DNA from: Vreelandella alkaliphila
GTDB lineage: Bacteria; Pseudomonadota; Gammaproteobacteria; Pseudomonadales; Halomonadaceae
DNA length: 64,000 nucleotides
Assembly (NCBI RefSeq): GCF_016107625.1
Contig: NZ_JABASV010000001.1
Location: forward strand, 310,001-374,000
Direction of reading: 5' to 3'
The position numbers were made by a program, and so were the translations under genes. Within the stretch, counting starts at the first letter, position 1; each line of letters starts with the position of its first letter. Positions 53,964 through 64,000 of this stretch are shown piece by piece. The notes beneath the pieces are model-generated. The model had not been told where the DNA came from. It made no database searches and worked only from the letters and a program-made list of their open reading frames with translations.

Positions 53964-55388
53964 TCAATCGGTGCTCAGGTCGGCCTCGATAATAAACAGG
54001 CGGCCGCCATCCACAGTGTTGGCGTCCAGCATTTTCTGCTCGAGTTGACCCTCAGTAGACCAGGTGGCGAAGTCATCGTCGTTTAGTACCCCCAAGCGTT
54101 GGTCATCAATCACCCATAGACCTTCCATTTTATCGTGGGGATAGTTGACTTCCGCCACCATATCCACCACCAGAGACTTGCTCACTGGCTCAATTCCAGC
54201 GCTGGCCAGAGCGCTCCAGCCCTGCTCTAGAACCACCTCTTCCAAGGTTTTGCCAGCCAACGTTAGCCCCAACTCGGCGTCCTGTTTCAGGTCACCGTTG
54301 GTTGAGACCGTTTCAAGATTGGTGCCCGAGGTAAGGTCAATGCGATAAACCTGCTTCTGAGCATCGGGTGTCGCTGCCTCAGTGCCATCAGGACCACCGT
54401 TCAGAAAACGGCCATCTCGTTCAAGCACCAAAAACTCAGTGGCGCTCAGGGCAACAAGCTCTGAGTTGGAATTCTGGTTTTGCTCTTGGCGGTAGAGATA
54501 CTGTCCAGTCTCGCCCGAGTCCATGTCCACTGTGACGATGCGGGTGATATCCAGGTCTTTCACCGTGCTGCCCGGGTTGTACAGAGTGGACTGCATAATA
54601 CCTACCAGCGTTTCCTCATTCGGCGTGATAGCCAGCCCTTCCATACCTCGGTTAGCACGCCGGTTGGCAAACTCTGCTGGCAGGTTCATCTCGACCCGGT
54701 CGTCGTCGGCAAAGGGGTTGATACGGCCGATTTCACGACCTTCAGCATCGAAGTGGACCATGTGCGGGCCATACTCATCGCTAACCCAGAAGGTGCCGTC
54801 CGAGAGTGCCACCAGCCCCTCGCCATCCAGACCATAATCATCCAAGCGGATCGGATTAGTAACTTCATTATAGGGCTGGCTATCGTCCACCAAGATCGGT
54901 TGACCATTGGCATGGTAAGGAGTTTCACCCGTTCCGCCGAGTGCCAAACTGTTAGGCAGGCCACTGATCTCGGTTCCATCGGGGCGCTTGAGCAGAATGG
55001 TAGTAACCTGTTCGATCACACCGTTCGCTTGAACCTCAAACAAGCCGATACGGGGCGTATAGTCCGGTGTCGGAAATATTTTTCCCTTGCCATAGTCACC
55101 AACAAAATTGGCATTGGGGCCGCGGTCAGTCAATACATAGAAGCGCGTTGAATCCGTGGGATGAGCCGTCATTGCCGACCCAAAGCCACCATTACGGATC
55201 TCAAAAGCCTGCTGAGATTTGCCATCTAGTAGATCATCCCGTAATACGCTGTGGGGAAGAAACACACCAGCGGCGGGGAAGTTGTCGAACACGGAGGCAT
55301 TGGTATCATCAGCGTTAGCGTTATCACCGCAGCCCACCAGCAGAGAGGACGTCAGTAAGGATGCCATAAAAAGCTTATGACGGTTCAT
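53964..55388 (-). CDS. Phytase-like esterase family lipoprotein
   Basis: 474 residues with a lipobox (LVGC at ~17-20, lipidated Cys20). The body is a beta-propeller of the 'esterase-like activity of phytase' family: YVLTDRGPNANF, GLDGEGLVAL, WVSDEYGPHMVHFD, NRGMEGLAITP and EGLWVIDDQRLGVLNDDDF. Members hydrolyse phosphoesters or esters outside the cytoplasm; activity is poorly studied. The 366 bases upstream (55389-55754) hold its promoter region and the terminator of the next gene; I see no gene there. Confidence 0.87.
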   Translation of the reverse strand: MNRHKLFMASLLTSSLLVGCGDNANADDTNASVFDNFPAAGVFLPHSVLRDDLLDGKSQQAFEIRNGGFGSAMTAHPTDSTRFYVLTDRGPNANFVGDYGKGKIFPTPDYTPRIGLFEVQANGVIEQVTTILLKRPDGTEISGLPNSLALGGTGETPYHANGQPILVDDSQPYNEVTNPIRLDDYGLDGEGLVALSDGTFWVSDEYGPHMVHFDAEGREIGRINPFADDDRVEMNLPAEFANRRANRGMEGLAITPNEETLVGIMQSTLYNPGSTVKDLDITRIVTVDMDSGETGQYLYRQEQNQNSNSELVALSATEFLVLERDGRFLNGGPDGTEAATPDAQKQVYRIDLTSGTNLETVSTNGDLKQDAELGLTLAGKTLEEVVLEQGWSALASAGIEPVSKSLVVDMVAEVNYPHDKMEGLWVIDDQRLGVLNDDDFATWSTEGQLEQKMLDANTVDGGRLFIIEADLSTD

Positions 55389-55685
55389 TGGTTGGTTTCC
55401 TTATTGAATACAGGTTGACGCCCGTTGGCGTCTCAGCCGCCTCCACAGGCACAATTTCCACCGTGACCCAGGGCAAGGCAAGTTAAGAAAAGTCTAGTGG
55501 CAGGAATATCCAATGGGGGTGGAGCCGTCACGGTTGTCTTAATGAAACGCGCTCACACCGACAAGGTTCGATTTGTTATGGCATATCGCTATGTTCACGG
55601 CCACCAAGATAATTTAGTGACAACCAATGACAGGTGAATGACATGTTAGTGACTAGCGGCACGGGGACAACTTGCGGGGCTAATA

Positions 55686-55716
55686 AGGAAAACGCCCTGG
55701 CTATTAACCAGGGCGT
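55686..55716 (-). terminator. Terminator of the e(P4)-type phosphatase gene
   Basis: 9-bp stem (55692-55700 with 55708-55716), seven-base loop, followed by TTTTCC on the minus strand. Confidence 0.85.
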
Positions 55717-55754
55717 CTCCTATATAGTAACGGCACGATGGAAGTGGTTACATT

Positions 55755-56531
55755 TTATTCGCTTTCAAACGGAGCTTCCCACGCGTTAAGCTCCGCGTCG
55801 CTCCAGCTTCCGTAACTGGCATTGGGGAAAACAATCCAGTCTTGACCAAAACGCTCAGCGTGGTCGTTAACCAGGTCGCGCTGCTCTTCAAGGCTTGCGC
55901 CGACAAAATCACCCGAGAAGTCATGCAGCGTATCGCCCAACTGCATCACTAATGTATGACTGTCTTCGACGATAGCGCGGCGCTCGGTCTTCGGTGGGCC
56001 AAGTAGCATGACGCGTTCGTCAGATACCTGGGGAAGCTCTAATGCTTCCATAGTGGCCAGCGTGTCCGCTTTATTTTCTTGGTAGCGATCCGACACATAG
56101 TAGATCGACACACCTTGCTCATCGGCAAATTCGAGAAAGTCTTTTGCCCCTGGGATCAAACGTGGCTCGCCCTCGCGCTCCCAATGCAACCAAGTATCCC
56201 AAGTAGTGAAGTCGTGGCAGGCCTGCATATCGCGCACTAGCAAAGCGCTGTTATCGATGAGCGTCTCATCCACATCGGTAATGATGGCCAAATCGGCACC
56301 CTCACCATGCGCCTCAATCTGTTTTTCCAAGCGATAGGTCGCCAGTTCAAAGCCTTGGCGCTGTAAAGCAGTTATTTCTGCGGATTGCTGTTGGTAACGA
56401 AGCCCCATGGCGTACTCAACTTGATCACAAGCGCTAGCGTCGTCGGCTACTGCGTTCCCTGATAAAGGAAGTAGCGCCAAGCTTGCAAATGCGGTTGCAG
56501 TAGCAGCGTTGCGGTATCGAGATATCATCAT
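55755..56531 (-). CDS. e(P4)-type acid phosphatase / 5'-nucleotidase
   Basis: 258 residues with an N-terminal signal peptide (to ~29, ending AVA; no lipobox cysteine is evident). HAD class C motif ITDVDETLIDNS with D86 and D88, then YVSDRYQENK and GDTLHDFSG give the DDDD phosphatase site. Haemophilus e(P4) dephosphorylates NMN and nucleotides in the outer membrane; this homologue probably salvages nucleotides or phosphate in the periplasm. The 272 bases upstream are AT-rich without a gene. Confidence 0.9.
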   Translation of the reverse strand: MMISRYRNAATATAFASLALLPLSGNAVADDASACDQVEYAMGLRYQQQSAEITALQRQGFELATYRLEKQIEAHGEGADLAIITDVDETLIDNSALLVRDMQACHDFTTWDTWLHWEREGEPRLIPGAKDFLEFADEQGVSIYYVSDRYQENKADTLATMEALELPQVSDERVMLLGPPKTERRAIVEDSHTLVMQLGDTLHDFSGDFVGASLEEQRDLVNDHAERFGQDWIVFPNASYGSWSDAELNAWEAPFESE

Positions 56532-56803
56532 TAAGCAATCTCCTGTCAGTGATGGTTATTAGGTTAAGAGGGGAATCCCACACCATCCATCATTATTAAT
56601 TATCAATAGTAAGCATAATCATCATAATTTATTTTTATTGATCATTCAAATAAGAAAGATAGCGCGCTAAATGAATAAGTTGATACGCATATCATGTTTA
56701 ATGTTTTTTGTGGATTTTGGGTGATGGAGAGACAGGCGGGACGACAGCAACCCCCTCGAGACTTTTCACCAAGGGGGTTACCAATACCAACTAGAGAATG
56801 GTG

Positions 56804-57427
56804 TTAACTCGTAAACGGCGTAATATCGCCGCGGCCTTCCCGCACAATTTTGGGCGGCAGCTCGCGTAGGTCAATCACACTCGTGGGGTCAAGATGGCAG
56901 GCACCGCCGTCGATAATGGCATCAAGGTGTGCCCCGAAGCGGTCGCGAATCTCCTCAGGATCGCTCATTGGCAGGGTCTCTCCTACCGGAATTAACGTGA
57001 CGCTCATCAACGGCTCACCTAACGCATCAAGCAGCGCGTGGGTAATGTGGTGATCAGGCACACGCACGCCAATGGAGCGGCGCTTCGGATGCAGCAACAG
57101 GCGCGGCACCTCTGTGGTAGCATCCAAAATAAAGGTGTATGGGCCAGGGGTATGAGCCTTCAGCAGCCGAAACACTGCGTTATCCACTTTCGCGTAAGTG
57201 CCAATCTCGGAAAGATCCGAACACATCAGCGTGAAATTGTGTTTATCGTCTAACGAGCGCAGCCATTTGATCTTCTCAATGGCTTTCTTTTCACCTAAGT
57301 GACAACCCAGTGCATAGCCCGAGTCCGTCGGATACGCGACCACACCACCTTTGCGGATAATATCTATCGCTTGATCAATCAAGCGTTTCTGCGGGTTTTC
57401 GGGGTGAATCTGAAAATATTGACTCAT
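56804..57427 (-). CDS. yciO: YciO-type Sua5/YrdC family protein
   Basis: 207 residues, YrdC-like fold: GGVVAYPTDSGYALGC, LCSDLSEIGTYAKV, TFILDATTEVPRLLLHPKR, GVRVPDH. Similar to E. coli YciO (206 residues), a paralogue of the threonylcarbamoyl-AMP synthase whose own role is uncertain. AGGAG precedes the ATG. Neighbours rnm and yciI are the same as in enteric genomes. Confidence 0.93.
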   Translation of the reverse strand: MSQYFQIHPENPQKRLIDQAIDIIRKGGVVAYPTDSGYALGCHLGEKKAIEKIKWLRSLDDKHNFTLMCSDLSEIGTYAKVDNAVFRLLKAHTPGPYTFILDATTEVPRLLLHPKRRSIGVRVPDHHITHALLDALGEPLMSVTLIPVGETLPMSDPEEIRDRFGAHLDAIIDGGACHLDPTSVIDLRELPPKIVREGRGDITPFTS

Positions 57428-57490
57428 CGCTTGCTCCTGCCCTTGGGCATATCGTTGTCCATTTAGTTTCTAGGTTAGCCGATATGCGGT

Positions 57491-58444
57491 TTAAGACCCA
57501 GGACCTAACATACCACTGGGCGCATCGCGCAAATGAACTAAGCGCGGATGCTGCCAAATCGGCGGCGCAGCAGTGCGCGGTATTAAGCTCATACTGCCGG
57601 GGGCGGCGTGGCTGCCAGGAAAATGAAAATCGCTGCCCATGGAGGCGTATAAGTCACGCTCCACTAATTGCCGAGCGAGATCGCGAGTGCTGTCTGGATT
57701 CTGCTGACCACTCACCAGCTCAACGCTCTGCCCACCGGCGGCTTGAAAGGTATCCATCAGCAAACCTCGCTTGCGCCGGGTAAGCCCATAGCGCAGCGGG
57801 TGCGCCAGCACTGCCACACCACCTGAGGCCACCACCCAGGCTACTGCATCACTGATTTCCGGCCAATGAGCTTTTACATCGCCTTTTTTACCACTGCCTA
57901 AATAGCGCTTAAACGCGCCTGCCCAGTCATCAACCACTCCTTCAGCGACCAGCGCGCGGGCAAAGTCAGGCCTGCCTAAGGGGCGGTCGCTGCCTGCCTG
58001 GGCGCGTGCCTTTTCGAGCGCATCAGGTAAGCCCATTTTTTCCAACCGCTCGGCGATCACTTCAGCACGTTTGATCCGTGCTTCGCGCTGCAGTGCAAGC
58101 CCTTCGACCAGAGGCCCTTGCAAGCCGCCGGGCATAAGCGCCACTACATGGATATTAATTCCCTGCCAGCGCGTGGATAACTCACAGCCAGGCACCAGGC
58201 AAAGCCCAGCTTGCTGAGCCGCGATGCCCGCTTCTTCAATACCTTCCATGGTGTCGTGGTCTGTCAGCGACATGTGGGTAAGACCACGTGCAGCGCACAG
58301 TTTTACCAACTCGGTAGGGGTCAGCGCGCCATCTGACGCGGTAGAGTGCATGTGTAAATCCACCGTATAACGCTGGTCGGCATCAAACACGCGGGGCAGA
58401 TGGTTTACAGGAAGATAGTTCGCAGGAAGTAGGGGCATAAGCAT
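57491..58444 (-). CDS. rnm: PHP-domain 5'-3' exoribonuclease / nucleoside bisphosphate phosphatase (RNase AM, YciV)
   Basis: 317 residues. PHP metal-binding motifs DLHMHSTASDG, SLTDHDTMEG, PGCELST, ALAHPLRYG and GSDFHFPG are all present. E. coli YciV (RNase AM) degrades short RNAs and 3',5'-nucleoside bisphosphates and trims rRNA 5' ends. Two later ATGs (58438 and MPLL) could serve as starts; the first ~28 residues are variable. Next to yciO on the same strand. Confidence 0.92.
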   Translation of the reverse strand: MLMPLLPANYLPVNHLPRVFDADQRYTVDLHMHSTASDGALTPTELVKLCAARGLTHMSLTDHDTMEGIEEAGIAAQQAGLCLVPGCELSTRWQGINIHVVALMPGGLQGPLVEGLALQREARIKRAEVIAERLEKMGLPDALEKARAQAGSDRPLGRPDFARALVAEGVVDDWAGAFKRYLGSGKKGDVKAHWPEISDAVAWVVASGGVAVLAHPLRYGLTRRKRGLLMDTFQAAGGQSVELVSGQQNPDSTRDLARQLVERDLYASMGSDFHFPGSHAAPGSMSLIPRTAAPPIWQHPRLVHLRDAPSGMLGPGS

Positions 58445-58602
58445 GACGCCGTGTGGCGAGTTTGTCAGAATAGGGTGGTGTGAATAAAACAGGCACCCTG
58501 TTTTCCCTTAACGGTATACAGGCGCTCACCATGGTGCGCGCTTACAGGGGCGCGGTCAATTCAGTACGGAACAACCGCCCTAGCATTCAAGGAGTTATCC
58601 CC

Positions 58603-58902
58603 ATGCTTTACGCTATTATCAGTGAAGATGTATCCAACAGCTTGGAGCGCCGTCTAGCGGCACGCCCGGATCACCTTGGTCGCCTGGAAAAGCTGCGTGA
58701 TGAAGGCCGTTTGGTTCTGGCTGGCCCCCACCCCGCTATTGATACCGATAACCCAGGCGATGCAGGCTTTAGCGGCAGCTTAGTCGTTGCCGAATTTGAC
58801 AGCCTTGAGGACGCGCAAGCCTGGGCTGACGCCGACCCATACATCATTGCTGGGGTCTATGCCAAGGTAATTGTTAAGCCATTTAAAAAAGTAATGCCTT
58901 GA
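58603..58902 (+). CDS. yciI: YciI-like protein
   Basis: 99 residues from ATG 58603 with AAGGAG nine bases upstream; the frame extends further up without similarity. Dimeric alpha/beta-barrel family: [40 protein letters not shown]. The conserved His-Asp (RPDHL) pair is the proposed active site. E. coli YciI is of uncertain function. Divergent from rnm. Confidence 0.93.
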   Translation: MLYAIISEDVSNSLERRLAARPDHLGRLEKLRDEGRLVLAGPHPAIDTDNPGDAGFSGSLVVAEFDSLEDAQAWADADPYIIAGVYAKVIVKPFKKVMP

Positions 58903-59073
58903 CCGATAGAGGCGAGTGTGAAGAGTCCGCCTTCTTTTTCACAGAGCCTGTGGAAAACTCTGTGAAAACTCGGCGGACGCTTTCCCCAAAGCTAGAGCTG
59001 ATGCCCTTATCAACAAGTTGATCAATTTTTAACCTATCTTTAACACAAACTTCATCAGTACGGGGATACCCGC

Positions 59074-61079
59074 GTGACTCAACGCTCTACTGCCCTGCCC
59101 CCGCTCGCGGCGTTAACGGCTCCTTTACTCACTTGGAACGAGGCATCCCCCCATTCAGAGGCCTTCGACGATGTGTATTTTTCCAGGGAAGATGGCCGGG
59201 CTGAAACCGAGCACGTTTTTCTGGGGGCGAATCACCTTCCTAAGCGCTTTGCGGACTGGCGACACAGCCGCGCTTTTGTGATTGGCGAAACAGGCTTTGG
59301 CACCGGGCTTAATATGCTGTGCGCGTGGGACTGTTTTGAACAACACGCACCGAGTACTGCACGTCTTCATCTGTTATCCACCGAGAAATTTCCGCTTGAC
59401 CGAGTATCTCTTGAGCGCGCGCTAAGCGCCTGGCCTTCATTAGCACACTATGCACAAGTGCTATGCGCCCAATGGCCTGAAGCCGTCAGCGGCATTCACC
59501 GCCTTCATCTCAACGAGCGAGTGACTCTCGATCTGCACTTTGGCGACACCACCGAACGACTGAACCTACTCGACGGTCAAGTCGATGCATGGTTCCTAGA
59601 TGGCTTTGCTCCTGCTAAAAACCCCGAAATGTGGCAGCCTGAGCTGTTCGAAGCCATGGCAGCACGCTCTCGCCCTGGGGCAACATTTGCCACGTTTACC
59701 TGTGCCGGCGTCGTTAAACGAGGGTTAAAAGCAGCAGGGTTTAACTGGCAGAAGGTGCCTGGGTTTGGGCGCAAGCGGGAAATGTTAGCAGGCTATATCG
59801 ACGCACCGCCCAAAGACAATCGCCGCCAGTCAACACCATGGTTCACGCCGCCTGCGGCAAGGCCAGCTAACCATGTGGCCGTCATTGGAGCAGGCATGGC
59901 CGGTTGCAGCGTGGCCGCAGCGTTAGCCAAGCGTGGGGTTCAGGTAACGGTCATTGAACGCGATACCCCTGGTGCCGGTGGCTCCGGTAATCGTCAGGGA
60001 GCGCTGTATGTAAAATTAGCTGCGGAAACGAACAACCAGAGCCGGTTCTATTTATCAGGCCTTCTCTACAGCCAGCGCTGGCTTAGCCAGCGGGCTTCAG
60101 CAACACCACGGGAAGCGCCGCTGTGGCAACCATGTGGCGTGGTACAACTGGCGTTAAGCGACAAGGAGGCTGTTCGCCAACAGCGCTTTATGGCACGCCA
60201 CCCGCTGCCAGAAGCGGTGGTGTCCGCTCAAACCGAGACGCTTGGCGAGCTGGTGGGTGTTCCGATCACAGCGAGTCACGGACTGTTTTATCCCCAGGCA
60301 GGCTGGGTGCACCCCAAATTACTCTGCGAACAGCTACTACAGCACGCGAATATCACCTTGCACCAGGGGGAAGTAACAACCCTTCAGCCCGACGGTAAAG
60401 CTTGGCAGATCGTGTTGGCCAACGGAGAAACGCTGACCGCTGATCACGTTGTGGTAGCCAATGCGTCTCTGGCTAACCGCTTTGAACAAACTGCAGCGCT
60501 ACCGCTACAGCAGGTTCGCGGCCAGGTGAGTGAAGTGAAGCTGCCCGAGGGAGTTCAAGGCCCGCAACGTGTGGTATGCGCTGGTGGCTATGTGTCGCCG
60601 CCAGTGGAGGGCGTACTGACGTTTGGAGCCAGCTTTGTGCCTAATAACGCCACGAACGACGTTACGACAGCAGACCATCAGCGCAATATTGATGAACTAC
60701 GCCAAACACTGCCTGAATGGGTCGCCACCCTTGAAACGGCGGGCGTAACGCTAAGCCCCGACACGCTAGCAGGTCGTGCTGCGGTAAGGGCAGCCAGCCC
60801 TGACAAAAGCCCCTACGCGGGGCCTGTGCCCAATGCCGACGCATGGCAGCAGGATTACGCGGTGCTGCAAAAAGATGCTTCGAACGTGCCAGATACCCTA
60901 GGAGAGCACCATGCAGGGCTGTGGATATCTAGCGCGCACGGCTCTAGGGGCCTTTCCAGCGCTCCGCTCTGCGCCGAAATCATTGCCTCGCGAATGTGTG
61001 ATGAGCCGATGCCGCTAGAGCTATCGTTAGTGGATCATTTACACCCTGGGCGACGGATTATTAGTGCGCTAGTACGCGC

Positions 61080-61086
<7 letters not shown>
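59074..61086 (+). CDS. mnmC: Bifunctional tRNA mnm5s2U biosynthesis protein MnmC
   Basis: 670 residues. N-terminal SAM methyltransferase (MnmC2, ~1-245: GETGFGTGLNML, DAWFLDGFAPAKNPEMW) and C-terminal FAD oxidase (MnmC1, ~268-660: VAVIGAGMAGCSVAAALAKRG with the GxGxxG fold, GAGGSGNRQGALY). It converts cmnm5(s2)U to nm5 and then methylates it to mnm5 at tRNA position 34. The start codon is GTG (59074). The 171 bases before it contain no gene. Confidence 0.96.
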
Positions 61087-63412
<2,326 letters not shown>

Positions 63413-63454
63413 TCAGATGTTCCGGCATACAAAAAAACAGGTGTTTAGTAACAA

Positions 63455-63488
63455 AAACACCCGCCTTCTTTGGGAAGGCGGGTGTTAA
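63455..63488 (-). terminator. Terminator of zipA
   Basis: GC-rich stem ACACCCGCCTTC against GAAGGCGGGTGT with a short loop, followed on the minus strand by TTTTTG. Confidence 0.8.
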
Positions 63489-63501
63489 CGAAACGCGACG
63501 C

Positions 63502-64000
63502 TTAACGCGCTTGCAGTTGGCGATGCAAGCGATGGCGACGTTCAAAGTCATGAACGCGCTGCCTTGCAAACTCAATGGTTTGCGCCGTCATTACGCTACG
63601 GTTTTCATCTTTAAGCTCACCGCCCATATGGCGTACGACAACCATCGCCGTTTCGACCATCGCTTCAAACGCTGCTGAACTATCTTCAGCGCCGGGCAGC
63701 GGCATCAGGAACGTAATACCAGGGGTCACAAACTCATCCATTTCTTCAATGGGGAACGTACCAGGCTTAAGTACATTCACCATTGAAAATTGCAGTTCGC
63801 TATCGAAGCTTTCTGTTTCAAAACGGTGAAAGACACCCATTTCACGGCTATATCGAAGACCGCAGGCCATGATTAGCTCAAGCAATTTACCGCCATCAAA
63901 ACCTTCAGGCTCCCGCGAAAGCACACTGATCACGACCATTTCAGAAGCGTCGGTGAGCGCATCTCTAGCCCGCTCACTATTAACATCGTGGCGTAACGCT
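63502..64000 (-). CDS. zipA: Cell division protein ZipA, C-terminal part
   Basis: The frame is open to the right window edge; 165 residues are visible. They form the FtsZ-binding ZipA_C domain (VISVLSREPEGFDGGKLLELIMACGLRYSREMGVFHRFE in pattern, then FSMVNVLKPGTF and TPGITFLMPLPG). ZipA tethers FtsZ to the membrane at midcell. The N-terminal anchor and linker lie outside the window. The ATG at 63939 is internal to the domain and not the start. Confidence 0.95.
   Translation of the reverse strand, partial: ALRHDVNSERARDALTDASEMVVISVLSREPEGFDGGKLLELIMACGLRYSREMGVFHRFETESFDSELQFSMVNVLKPGTFPIEEMDEFVTPGITFLMPLPGAEDSSAAFEAMVETAMVVVRHMGGELKDENRSVMTAQTIEFARQRVHDFERRHRLHRQLQAR

Noticed and set aside
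56749..56779. Hairpin AACCCCCT/AGGGGGTT after yciO as a terminator
   Set aside because: 15-base loop and no T tract on either strand; too weak to list.
58903..59073. TGTGGAAAA and TTATCAACA as possible DnaA boxes or a replication-related site
   Set aside because: Two imperfect matches in an ordinary intergenic region next to yciI and mnmC, with no further origin features.

Overview
The window looks like a chromosome segment of a moderately halophilic gammaproteobacterium of the Halomonas type. This rests on protein character (guaB/guaA, zipA-ligA, mnmC, the rnm-yciO-yciI neighbourhood, acyl-ACP synthetase fused to an LplT-like permease) and moderately GC-rich DNA. No rRNA, tRNA, CRISPR array, complete insertion sequence or integrase was seen. 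The assignment is by recognition only; no search was run.

Layout. 1-3.1 kb: the 3' end of a PQQ glucose dehydrogenase (gcd) facing a TonB receptor that closely resembles the PQQ importer PqqU/YncD, then a tiny Pmp3-type membrane protein. 3.2-11.2 kb: housekeeping genes (deaminase, cold-shock protein, rlmA, HTH regulator), a three-domain LplT-PlsC-Aas fusion that lacks its C-terminal lid, and an MscS channel. 11.4-15.3 kb: two convergent pirins, ycaC and a LysR regulator. 15.3-22.9 kb: a DUF2157/DUF4401/GDYXXLXY membrane operon, a two-component system directly upstream of msrPQ, and an outer-membrane barrel protein. 23-28.6 kb: Kv-type channel, a Cu/Zn efflux permease divergent from its MerR regulator across a textbook MerR operator, PhzF, a Bcr/CflA exporter, small proteins.

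28.6-39 kb is the accessory part: a RhuM-Fic/Doc fusion with a perfect LexA box upstream; a TauE exporter and AraC regulator; a frameshifted CmlA/FloR-type phenicol exporter preceded by an 8-residue leader peptide and three mutually exclusive stems that look like a translational attenuator; a DUF808 protein; a Fic-HTH protein whose operator (GAGCCGA-N13-TCGGCTC) recurs with identical spacing upstream of the exporter leader; and an AT-rich two-gene nuclease/SMC-ATPase pair of Lamassu type sitting just downstream of the guaA 3' end.

39-64 kb returns to core genes: guaB-guaA, xseA, a glutamine-type ABC transporter operon that also carries a C45 acyltransferase and an RpiR regulator, argA, pitA with its PhoU-like partner divergent from a CYTH triphosphatase, a Kv channel with a zinc-ribbon tail, a phytase-like esterase, an e(P4) acid phosphatase, yciO, rnm, yciI, mnmC, a YheU protein, ligA and the 3' part of zipA.

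The most notable points are the attenuator plus frameshift on the FloR-like exporter, the shared Fic/exporter operator, the Lamassu-like pair at guaA, the gcd-pqqU pairing and the truncated Aas fusion.
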